7,406 nucleotides of DNA, from the NCBI GenBank assembly GCA_029777145.1, contig JAKOSS010000120.1:1-7406 (forward strand), read 5' to 3'. How positions within the stretch are numbered: the stretch's first letter is position 1; every line of letters starts with the position of its first letter. The notes under the pieces are model-generated. The model made no database searches, was not told where the DNA came from, and saw nothing but the letters and a program-made list of their open reading frames with translations. Source of the stretch: Acidobacteriota bacterium (GTDB taxonomy: Bacteria; Acidobacteriota; Blastocatellia; Pyrinomonadales; Pyrinomonadaceae). Below are positions 1 through 7,406 of the stretch, piece by piece. Position numbers and translations under genes: made by a program.

Positions 1-608
1 CCACGCTCCTCGCATCCGCGATCAAAGCGCTGACCGGGACGATCGAACAGATTCCGCCGATGTATTCCGCAAAGAAGATCGATGGAAAGAAACTCTACGA
101 ACTCGCGCGGAAGGGAATCGAGGTCGAGCGCAAGGCCGTGAACGTCACGATCCGCCAACTTGAACTCCTCGATTCGTCAGATCTTCCCGGGACCGACCGT
201 CGGCTCCGGGTCGCATGTTCGGCGGGCACTTACGTCCGGACGCTTGCCGCGGACATCGCCCGTCATGCAGGTTCGCGAGCGCATTTGGCCGCCCTCAGGC
301 GCACGCGCGCGGGGAAGTTCGGCATTGAATCCGCAGTGACGCTCGAGGAACTCGGGAGCTTGGTCGAAGATGAACGGATCGAGACGGCGATGATCTCGAT
401 GAATGACTCGCTCAAACATCTTCCGTCTGTCAGGCTCAGTTCGGATCGGGCGGAAATGACCCGCCACGGCCTGGCGTCAAGGATCGAGTCGGATGGGATC
501 CAGGACGGCGCCGCGGTCCGGATGCTTGACGAATCGGGCGAATTGATCGCCGTGGGAACCTTTGATGCGTCCACCGGTGAGGTAAAGCCGCGGATCGTTC
601 TGGTGTAG
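1..608 (+). CDS. truB: tRNA pseudouridine(55) synthase TruB (5' truncated by the window edge)
   Basis: TruB converts U55 of the T-arm of elongator tRNAs to pseudouridine in the cytoplasm. The reading frame is open from base 3, so 201 residues are visible and the N-terminus, including the catalytic Asp of the GxxDKP-type motif, lies upstream of the window. Visible landmarks are the PPMYSAKKIDGKKLYELAR segment near the start (the conserved PPMYSA..K..G..LYE.AR block), then CSAGTYVRTLAADIA (family motif CS.GTY.R.L), then the LRRTRAGKFG segment with TLEEL. The last ~55 residues (AVRMLDESGELIAVG, ending KPRIVLV) fit the small C-terminal TruB/PUA-like domain that contacts the tRNA elbow. The order and spacing of blocks are normal and there is no frameshift. 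The stop is TAG at 606-608, and the hydrolase ATG follows after 13 bp, suggesting co-transcription. Family assignment is confident. Confidence 0.96.
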   Translation, partial: TLLASAIKALTGTIEQIPPMYSAKKIDGKKLYELARKGIEVERKAVNVTIRQLELLDSSDLPGTDRRLRVACSAGTYVRTLAADIARHAGSRAHLAALRRTRAGKFGIESAVTLEELGSLVEDERIETAMISMNDSLKHLPSVRLSSDRAEMTRHGLASRIESDGIQDGAAVRMLDESGELIAVGTFDASTGEVKPRIVLV

Positions 609-621
609 AATCAAATTGGTT

Positions 622-1590
622 ATGAAGAAGAAGCATATTGCGCTTGGAATCGGCGGAGCGATCGGCGGGGTCATCGCGTGGAAGTTGGCGTCACGGCCGT
701 CGACGGTCCGCTTCGAAGAGGTTGCGGATCGGGTCATCCATGCCGAAAGATCCAACTTTATCGACGTCGATGGCGTCGAAATCCATTATCAGGAGTTCGG
801 CGATTCTTCAAGGCCGACGTTGCTGCTCGTTCACGGCTTCACTGCCTCGGTCTATGTCTGGAAAACAGTCGCGCCGATGCTCGCGGACGCGGGTTTCCAT
901 GTCGTTGCGGTCGATCTGATCGGATTCGGATATTCCGAAAAACCGGCATGGTTCGACTATACGATCCAGTCGCAGGCGCGGATGCTTTCGCGATTGATGG
1001 ACCGTTTGGGGATCGGCACGGCGACGGTCGTCGGAAGTTCGTACGGCGGGGCGATCTCGTTAACGCTCGCGCTCGATTATCCCGAACGAGTTTCGAAGCT
1101 GGTTCTGGTCGACGCGGTGATAAACGACGAACCGAAAAACCACCCGATCCTCAAACTCGCGGCCGTTCCCGGAATCGGCGAGGTCATGACGCCGTTCCTT
1201 ATCGATTCGCGGACGTTCATCCGATTGCGGATGCAGGGCACGCTCGCGCCGGTCAATCACCATCTGATCACGGACGAGCGGATCGATTCGGTGATCCGTC
1301 CGCTGGCGGCTGCCGACGGGCACCACGCGGTGCTTCATTCGGGGCGCAACTGGAAGGCTGACCGGATCGAGCACGATCTGGGACTTATCAATCAACCGAC
1401 GCTGATCATTTGGGGCGAAGATGATTCGGTGATCCCGATCAGGCACGCGGACACGCTTTACAAGTCGATCCTCCATTCGCGCCTAGTCGTACTCAAGAAC
1501 TGCGGACACGTCCCGATGGAGGAAAAACCTCAGATCTTTACTGAACTTGTCATGGATTTTGCGGGCGAGACGCGACAGCTAAAAGGCTAG
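622..1590 (+). CDS. Membrane-anchored alpha/beta-hydrolase
   Basis: This is a 322-residue alpha/beta-hydrolase-fold enzyme; the substrate cannot be told from sequence. Residues 6-20 (IALGIGGAIGGVIAW) form a short glycine-rich hydrophobic stretch after MKKK, most likely an uncleaved membrane anchor. The fold follows from about residue 45. The oxyanion-hole strand is LLLVHGF (67-73), and DLIGFGYSEKP (98-108) follows. The nucleophile elbow is GSSYGG with Ser140, the acid is in WGEDD (Asp268) and the base is in GHVPMEE (His296), so the triad is complete. Members of this family include esterases, haloalkane dehalogenase-like and epoxide hydrolase-like enzymes. The elbow nucleophile here is Ser, not Asp, which argues against dehalogenase and epoxide hydrolase. 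I chose ATG 622 over the in-frame TTG 616; neither has a convincing Shine-Dalgarno. The 13-bp gap to truB suggests read-through transcription, with no evident functional link. Confidence 0.9.
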   Translation: MKKKHIALGIGGAIGGVIAWKLASRPSTVRFEEVADRVIHAERSNFIDVDGVEIHYQEFGDSSRPTLLLVHGFTASVYVWKTVAPMLADAGFHVVAVDLIGFGYSEKPAWFDYTIQSQARMLSRLMDRLGIGTATVVGSSYGGAISLTLALDYPERVSKLVLVDAVINDEPKNHPILKLAAVPGIGEVMTPFLIDSRTFIRLRMQGTLAPVNHHLITDERIDSVIRPLAAADGHHAVLHSGRNWKADRIEHDLGLINQPTLIIWGEDDSVIPIRHADTLYKSILHSRLVVLKNCGHVPMEEKPQIFTELVMDFAGETRQLKG

Positions 1591-1685
1591 ATTCAAAATT
1601 CAAGATTCGAAATTCAAGGTTCAAAATTCAAAATTCAAGAGATGCGCCTTCTTGAATCTTGAATCTTGAATCTTGAAGCTTGAAT
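1591..1685. repeat. Inverted pair of ATTCAAR heptamer arrays between convergent genes
   Basis: From 1591 to 1639 there are seven consecutive 7-bp units of consensus ATTCAA(A/G), including one ATTCGAA and one GTTCAAA. From 1651 to 1685 there are five units of CTTGAAT (one CTTGAAG), which is the reverse complement of ATTCAAG. The two arms are separated by about 11 bases, so the transcript from either strand can fold into a long AU-rich hairpin with a recurrent mismatch about every seven bases. The array starts immediately after the hydrolase stop and ends 6 bp before the stop of the convergent gene. A role as a bidirectional transcription terminator is an inference from position and symmetry. 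Confidence 0.85.
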
Positions 1686-1691
1686 GCAGGT

Positions 1692-2468
1692 CTAGAATTT
1701 CAGATCCTTCTTCGCCTCTTTCACATTCGAAGGCTTCGCAAAAACCGATTCGGGGATGTTCTTGTTGTATTCGATCGTGAGGTAGTTGATGCGGGACGTT
1801 TGCGACCCGCCCGAGAAATGATCGATGATGTACGGCGCTTTTATCCCATCGGTCTCGACGAACTGAGCATACCGGTCCTCTTCTTTCGAATCTTCACCGT
1901 CGGGGTTTGTTCCGGCGTAGACCGCCTTTACCGGAATTCCCGCATCGCTGAATTCGAACTCCACGATGAGGCCGTCGGCGTATTCAAGTTTGATGACGTC
2001 GTTTCGCTTTCCGAGGGTAGCCTCGCGGCGTCCAACGTACGACAGCGTGGCTTTGCCGCGCCAATGGCCTCTCAGCAGGTGATCAAGGCTGACGTTCATG
2101 GCGCGCTTGAAATCCTTGACCTGTTTTTCGGTCGAGTTGTTGATCACGCCGGCCGCGCCGTCGAAGATCCAGCCGGAATCGCCGTAGTTCGCCTGCGAGT
2201 TTTTCACTCCGCCGAATTTGAAATCAGTGCGTTCTTTGTCCGGATAGACGATAACGTCGGTGAATGTTTGGTACGAGAGAACCGCGCCGTCGCGGATGAT
2301 GCTGTAACGTCCGGTCGCATAAAGCGTCTTCACGTTCAGATATCGCTCGCCGCCGAGGTTCAGGACCGCTTTTGCGACGATCGCTTCGGCTTTCCCGGCG
2401 TCATTGTCCTGCGCAAACGCACCGAAAGTCAGCGCGGCGATCAATAGAAGAAGGATTGATAGTCTCAC
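1692..2468 (-). CDS. Secreted protein, probable LolA/LppX-like fold (function unknown)
   Basis: The start chosen is GTG at 2468, giving 258 residues. It begins with a short basic start (MRLS), a hydrophobic run LLLLIAALTFGAF and a type-I signal peptidase site AFA|QDN. There is no lipobox Cys, so the mature protein should be soluble in the periplasm or secreted. The mature part opens with an acidic/alanine helix (AEAIVAKAVLNLGGERYLNV). It then alternates short beta-like segments with P-D-K-E-R and G-D-S-G-W turns, in the style of the LolA/LppX half-barrel that cradles lipid or hydrophobic ligands. That fold call is an impression, not a motif match. No catalytic motif is visible. An upstream in-frame TTG at 2486 would add six residues but lies inside the heptamer repeat block and has no Shine-Dalgarno. 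The gene faces the hydrolase tail to tail and lies 181 bp downstream of the Clp ATPase gene, across the repeat gap. Confidence 0.75.
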   Translation of the reverse strand: MRLSILLLLIAALTFGAFAQDNDAGKAEAIVAKAVLNLGGERYLNVKTLYATGRYSIIRDGAVLSYQTFTDVIVYPDKERTDFKFGGVKNSQANYGDSGWIFDGAAGVINNSTEKQVKDFKRAMNVSLDHLLRGHWRGKATLSYVGRREATLGKRNDVIKLEYADGLIVEFEFSDAGIPVKAVYAGTNPDGEDSKEEDRYAQFVETDGIKAPYIIDHFSGGSQTSRINYLTIEYNKNIPESVFAKPSNVKEAKKDLKF

Positions 2469-2487
2469 AAGAATCTTTTGCAGCAAT

Positions 2488-2530
2488 CAGTAAGCAGTGA
2501 GCCGTAAGCCGTAGCCAGTGAGCGGTTGAG
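2488..2530. repeat. Degenerate heptamer array (CAGTGAG/CCGTAAG type)
   Basis: Six consecutive units read CAGTAAG, CAGTGAG, CCGTAAG, CCGTAGC, CAGTGAG and CGGTTGAG (the last is 8 bp). The preceding CAGCAAT (2481-2487) may be a further decayed unit. The array lies directly upstream of the secreted-protein gene, in what should be its 5' leader on the minus strand. Its consensus differs from the ATTCAAR arrays, but the 7-bp period is the same. Confidence 0.75.
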
Positions 2531-2567
2531 TTCCGATGATTTGAATTGTGTATATTCCCGAATAGTT

Positions 2568-2649
2568 GATAACTGAAAGCTGATAGCGGATAACTGCTCA
2601 CCGCTCACCGCTCACCGCTCACCGCTCACCGCTCACCGCTCACCGCTCA

Positions 2650-2651
<2 letters not shown>
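2568..2651. repeat. Twelve-unit in-phase heptamer array ending in a stop codon
   Basis: Four degenerate units, GATAACT, GAAAGCT, GATAGCG and GATAACT (2568-2595), run without phase change into seven exact copies of GCTCACC (2596-2644) and a final GCTCACT (2645-2651). The last unit overlaps the TAG stop (2650-2652, read on the minus strand) of the Clp-like ATPase gene. Uniform copies in the second half and diverged copies in the first suggest recent expansion by slippage on one side. No inverted partner is seen nearby, so this is not an obvious hairpin terminator. Confidence 0.9.
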
Positions 2652-4929
<2,278 letters not shown>

Positions 4930-4934
4930 AGTTG

Positions 4935-4938
4935 CTCC
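4935..4938 (-). promoter_or_regulatory. Shine-Dalgarno of the Clp-like ATPase gene
   Basis: Read on the minus strand, GGAG lies within GGGGTGGAGC, five bases before ATG 4929. This decides the start in favour of MADIDAYKDK over the in-frame TTG at 4965, which would add 12 residues that do not resemble a Clp N-domain. Confidence 0.75.
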
Positions 4939-5038
4939 ACCCCTTTGATGCCCCTGACCTGCCAATTTATGCCAAGAACAATCTTAACATCTAGCCTTTG
5001 GTTGCGGGAAGAAAATTACCTTCGCCGAAGTCAACGAA

Positions 5039-5062
5039 GCGCAGGGCCTTGCGACCCTGCGC
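5039..5062 (-). other. GNRA-capped RNA hairpin in the grpE-clp intergenic region
   Basis: The minus-strand transcript reads GCGCAGGGUC, then GCAA, then GGCCCUGCGC. This makes a 10-bp stem with one G-U wobble and a GCAA (GNRA) tetraloop. On the plus strand the wobble becomes a C-A mismatch, so the structure is better formed in minus-strand RNA, the direction of the flanking genes. It lies 131 bp after the grpE stop and 109 bp before the Clp-like ATPase start. No U-tract follows directly, so it is not a textbook intrinsic terminator. It could be a terminator, a processing or stability element, or part of the leader of the downstream gene. Confidence 0.6.
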
Positions 5063-5108
5063 GATGCGTTGATCCAAAGTTTTTAGTTACTTCTATTTAC
5101 CCGCCTCG

Positions 5109-5191
5109 ATTCAAAATCAAAGATTCAAAATTCAAGAACAAGATCGGTTCACCAATTTTGAATTTTGAATCTTGAATCACGAATTTCGATT
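5109..5191. repeat. Second inverted ATTCAAR heptamer array, downstream of grpE
   Basis: The left arm 5109-5143 holds ATTCAAA, ATCAAAG, ATTCAAA, ATTCAAG and a decayed AACAAGA. The right arm 5157-5191 holds TTTGAAT twice, CTTGAAT, CACGAAT and TTCGATT. The arms are reverse complements around a loop of about 13 bases. This is the same heptamer family and same inverted arrangement as at 1591-1685, about 3.5 kb away. It begins within 1-2 bp of the grpE stop, so it would form a hairpin just downstream of that gene's coding region. A terminator or 3'-end stabilising role is inferred. Confidence 0.8.
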
Positions 5192-5192
5192 C

Positions 5193-5876
5193 CTATTTTG
5201 CTTTCCCGACCTGAACCCGTGCGGGGCGCAGAAGCCGTTCACCGAACTTATAGCCCTTTGAGAACTCGGCGGTGATCTTGCCGTCGTTCTCCTCATCCGC
5301 CACGACCATCTCGACGGCTTCGTGCAATTCGGGATCGAAATCCGCGCCGACCGCGACGATCGGTTCGACGCCGAGCGCCTGGAGCGTCTGTTCGAACATC
5401 CGGGCCGTGCCCTTGACGCCCGTGAACAAATGCTCGAAAGACGTGTCGGTCTCGCCGGCCTTGACCGCGAGATTCAGGTTGTCGAGCACCGGCAAGAGCG
5501 ACGTCAGAAACTCGCTTTTCTCGATCTGCATTCGCTGTTCGTTGTGGCGCTGCAGTCGCTGACGCATTTCGGCCGTTTCGCGCTCCATTTGGGCACGCAG
5601 TTCGTCGAACTTCGCCTGGACTCCGATCAGCTTGTGTTCCGCCGCCTCGCGCCGCTGACGCTCGACCGCGACTTCGCCTTCGAGCTTGGCAACGATCGGC
5701 GGAACGTGATCGTGTGCGGGTTTGTTGTCGTCGTCTAGTTTCACGCGATCTCCGTCGGCATTGAAGGTCCGCTTGTCGACCACCGGGATCGACTCGCTTT
5801 CTTCATCCAAAAGTTCTTCGATATCTTCCTTTTTGATTTCCTCTGGACTCATCTTCTTCCGTTTGAACCAAGTCAT
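5193..5876 (-). CDS. grpE: Nucleotide exchange factor GrpE (Hsp70 cochaperone)
   Basis: GrpE dimers release ADP from DnaK, resetting the Hsp70 cycle in the cytoplasm. The 227-residue protein has an acidic, probably disordered N-terminus (9-58), then a long coiled-coil helix rich in E, R and Q (about 60-118: AKLEGEVAVERQRREAAEHK onward). A four-helix-bundle part follows (KSEFLTSLLPVLDNLNLAVK, 120-139), and the C-terminal beta domain carries the family signature FDPELHEAVE (180-189) and GYKFGERLLRPARVQVGK (208-225). The length is normal for GrpE (about 190-230). The start is ATG 5876, with a weak AGG seven bases upstream. It lies between clpB and a Clp ATPase gene on the same strand, so the neighbourhood is devoted to protein quality control, although dnaK and dnaJ are not visible. 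No CIRCE operator (TTAGCACTC-N9-GAGTGCTAA) is seen upstream. Confidence 0.97.
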   Translation of the reverse strand: MTWFKRKKMSPEEIKKEDIEELLDEESESIPVVDKRTFNADGDRVKLDDDNKPAHDHVPPIVAKLEGEVAVERQRREAAEHKLIGVQAKFDELRAQMERETAEMRQRLQRHNEQRMQIEKSEFLTSLLPVLDNLNLAVKAGETDTSFEHLFTGVKGTARMFEQTLQALGVEPIVAVGADFDPELHEAVEMVVADEENDGKITAEFSKGYKFGERLLRPARVQVGKAK

Positions 5877-5890
5877 AAAATTGCCTGTTT

Positions 5891-5920
5891 AGAATAGCAG
5901 ACTTGGACATTGCTTGACGA
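5891..5920 (-). promoter_or_regulatory. Possible sigma70-type promoter for grpE
   Basis: On the minus strand, TCGTCA (5920-5915) and TATTCT (5896-5891) are separated by 18 bp. The second hexamer is preceded by TGC, an extended -10 arrangement. Each hexamer matches 4 of 6 consensus positions. It lies 15 bp upstream of the grpE ATG, which would leave a very short leader. Support is limited to this weak match and suitable position. Confidence 0.3.
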
Positions 5921-5945
5921 AGAACGCGCTCCTGCACGTTCTTCG
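5918..5945 (-). terminator. Hairpin downstream of clpB, candidate terminator
   Basis: CGAAGAACG (5918-5926) and CGTTCTTCG (5937-5945) are perfect 9-bp reverse complements around a 10-base loop. The hairpin starts 33 bp past the clpB stop in the direction of transcription. No U-run follows on the minus strand, so a Rho-independent terminator is plausible but not textbook. It overlaps the edge of the possible grpE promoter. Confidence 0.4.
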
Positions 5946-5977
5946 CCGACTCGATTAACTAAACCGGGCCGAACAAC

Positions 5978-7406
5978 TCAGGCGGACGCGGTCGAAATTT
6001 CCGGCGTGAACCTGATCTCGCCGTTTTCCGCCGACAGCCTCAACGTCTGCCCTGAAACGATCTCGCCGCCGAGCAGTTTGAGCGCGAGCGGGTTCTGGAT
6101 CATCGTCTGGATCGCCCGCTTCAGCGGCCTCGCGCCGAATGTCGGATCGTATCCGACCTCGACCAGCAAATCCTTCGCCGAATCGTCGAGCGTGATCGTG
6201 ATCCCGCGTTCGGCGAGATTCTTGCGAAGCTTCTCGAGTTGGACGTCGATGATCTGCGCGATCTCTTCCTTCGAAAGCTGCGTGAACACGACGATGTCGT
6301 CGATCCGGTTCAGGAACTCGGGCTTGAACGCCGAACGCAGCACGTCGAGCACGATCTCCTTGAGCGGCGTATCGACCAGCGCGGCATTCTGGATCTCGCG
6401 CGAGCCCAGATTGCTGGTCATGATCAGGACCGTGTTCTTGAAATCGACGACGCGTCCTTTCGAATCGGTCAGACGACCGTCATCAAGGATCTGAAGCAGG
6501 ACGTTGAACACGTCCGGGTGTGCTTTCTCGATCTCGTCGAACAGGACGACCGAGTACGGACGCCGACGGACGGCTTCCGTCAATTGACCGCCTTCATCGT
6601 ACCCGATGTATCCCGGCGGCGCGCCGATCATCCGCGCGACCGCGTGCTTCTCCATGTACTCCGACATGTCGAGACGGACCAGCGCGCGCTCGTCGTCGAA
6701 CATGAATTCGGCGAGCGCCTTCGCGGTCTCGGTCTTGCCGACGCCGGTCGGGCCGAGAAAGATGAACGATCCGATCGGCCGGTTCGGATCCTGCAATCCG
6801 GCGCGCGCGCGGCGGACCGCGTTTGCGACCGCTTCGAGCGCATCGTCCTGCCCGATCACGCGGTTGCGAAGATTCTCTTCCATCCGGACGAGCTTCTGCA
6901 TTTCGCCCTCGAGCATCTTGCTGACCGGGACGCCGGTCCATTTCGCGACGACCTCGGCGACGTCCTCTTCGCCCACCTCTTCCTTGAGGTAAACACCTTC
7001 CTTCTGAAGTTCGGCGAGCCGCGCCTGTTCGTCGGTCAATTGTTTCTCGAGCGACGGTATCGTTCCGTACTGAAGTTCCGCCGCCTTGTTAAGATCGCCG
7101 GCCTGACGCGCCTGATCGAGTTCGATCCGCGCTTTTTCAAGCAGTTCCTTGGCGCCGCGCATCTTTTCGATCTCTTCTTTCTCGGATTGCCACTTGGCCT
7201 TCATCCCGCCCGATTTTTCCTTGAGATCGGCGATGCGCTTTTCGATGTCGGCAAGCCGTTCCTTCGCTTTCGTGTCCGTTTCGCGCGACAGCGCCTGGCG
7301 TTCGATCTCAAGCTGAAGGATTTCGCGTTCGAGGACGTCGATCTCCTGCGGCAGCGAGTCGATCTCGATGCGCAGCCGCGACGCGGCTTCGTCGATCAGG
7401 TCGATC
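5978..7406 (-). CDS. clpB: ATP-dependent disaggregase ClpB, C-terminal part (5' end beyond the window)
   Basis: ClpB is the hexameric Hsp104-type ATPase that, with DnaK/DnaJ/GrpE, extracts polypeptides from aggregates in the cytoplasm. The frame is open from 7405 to the TGA at 5978-5980, giving 475 visible residues. They begin with [19 protein letters not shown] at the very end of AAA+ module 1. The long coiled-coil middle domain follows, rich in E, K, L and R (about the next 115 residues), and this identifies ClpB over ClpA/ClpC. Then comes [13 protein letters not shown] and module 2: Walker A GPTGVGKT (6731-6754), pore loop [13 protein letters not shown] with its Tyr at 6608-6610, Walker B VVLFDE (6533-6550), NRIDD arginine finger and GARPLKRAI sensor 2. 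No LGF-type ClpP loop is present after sensor 1, as expected for a non-proteolytic chaperone. The C-terminus ends TPEISTASA. All D2 motifs are canonical, making it a useful comparison for the divergent Clp ATPase next door. Confidence 0.97.
   Translation of the reverse strand, partial: IDLIDEAASRLRIEIDSLPQEIDVLEREILQLEIERQALSRETDTKAKERLADIEKRIADLKEKSGGMKAKWQSEKEEIEKMRGAKELLEKARIELDQARQAGDLNKAAELQYGTIPSLEKQLTDEQARLAELQKEGVYLKEEVGEEDVAEVVAKWTGVPVSKMLEGEMQKLVRMEENLRNRVIGQDDALEAVANAVRRARAGLQDPNRPIGSFIFLGPTGVGKTETAKALAEFMFDDERALVRLDMSEYMEKHAVARMIGAPPGYIGYDEGGQLTEAVRRRPYSVVLFDEIEKAHPDVFNVLLQILDDGRLTDSKGRVVDFKNTVLIMTSNLGSREIQNAALVDTPLKEIVLDVLRSAFKPEFLNRIDDIVVFTQLSKEEIAQIIDVQLEKLRKNLAERGITITLDDSAKDLLVEVGYDPTFGARPLKRAIQTMIQNPLALKLLGGEIVSGQTLRLSAENGEIRFTPEISTASA

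Noticed and set aside
678..1361. 227-codon frame overlapping the alpha/beta-hydrolase
   Set aside because: It is an Arg/Gly-rich out-of-frame reading of a gene with a full catalytic triad.
1651..1685. CTTGAA in the heptamers read as sigma32-type -35 boxes
   Set aside because: The match is a by-product of the repeat word, no CCCCAT-type -10 lies at the right distance, and the downstream gene is on the opposite strand.
1680..2447. 255-codon plus-strand open frame opposite the secreted-protein gene
   Set aside because: The minus-strand frame begins with a good signal peptide and has a sensible amino-acid composition. The plus frame begins inside the repeat region and shows no motif.
2401..2601. 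Small minus-strand frame across the repeat gap
   Set aside because: Its residues (such as AHWLRLTAHCLL) are just translated heptamer repeats, and it overlaps the signal peptide of the real gene in another frame.
4930..4965. TTG 4965 as the Clp ATPase start
   Set aside because: The extra 12 residues are unlike a Clp N-terminus, and the GGAG motif is correctly placed for ATG 4929.
4945..5175. 76-codon plus-strand frame in the grpE-clp gap
   Set aside because: It runs through the hairpin and heptamer array, has no Shine-Dalgarno and ends in translated repeats.
5877..5977. CIRCE/HrcA operator upstream of grpE
   Set aside because: I looked for TTAGCACTC-N9-GAGTGCTAA and saw no match on either strand; the inverted repeat present has a different sequence.

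Overview
The window is a moderately GC-rich bacterial chromosome fragment carrying housekeeping genes and no mobile element, tRNA, rRNA or CRISPR array. A lineage near the Acidobacteriota (Blastocatellia/Pyrinomonadales type) is my best inference. It rests on degenerate 7-bp tandem repeats filling the intergenic gaps, a ClpA/ClpC-like ATPase of unusual type, and a small secreted LolA-like protein. No marker gene in the window proves the assignment.

Layout: (1) 1-1590, plus strand: the 3' two-thirds of truB (tRNA pseudouridine-55 synthase), then after 13 bp a membrane-anchored alpha/beta-hydrolase, probably one transcription unit. (2) 1591-1691: an inverted pair of 7-bp repeat arrays between convergent genes. 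(3) 1692-2468, minus strand: a secreted protein with a signal peptide and a probable LolA/LppX-type fold. (4) 2469-2651: a gap almost entirely made of heptamer repeats, whose last unit overlaps the stop codon of the next gene. (5) 2650-4929, minus strand: a 759-residue double-AAA+ Clp ATPase. (6) 4930-5192: a leader/intergenic region with a GNRA-capped hairpin and a second inverted heptamer array. (7) 5193-5876, minus strand: grpE. (8) 5877-5977: a gap with a 9-bp hairpin and a possible grpE promoter. (9) 5978-7406, minus strand: the C-terminal part of clpB, cut at the end of its first AAA+ module.

The minus-strand genes clpB, grpE and the Clp-like ATPase form a protein-quality-control neighbourhood. 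ClpB is the disaggregase, GrpE is the nucleotide-exchange factor of DnaK (which feeds ClpB), and the third gene is an unfoldase with a ClpP-docking-type LGF motif that could hand substrates to a protease. DnaK, DnaJ, HrcA and ClpP are not in the window, and I saw no CIRCE operator.

The most notable protein-level observation is that the Clp-like ATPase keeps every ATPase motif in both rings, yet both positions normally holding the substrate-gripping pore-loop tyrosine are aliphatic (Leu261, Ile545). Neighbouring ClpB shows the canonical D2 loop. The most notable DNA-level observation is that three of the intergenic gaps are built from degenerate 7-bp tandem repeats of several unrelated consensus sequences.
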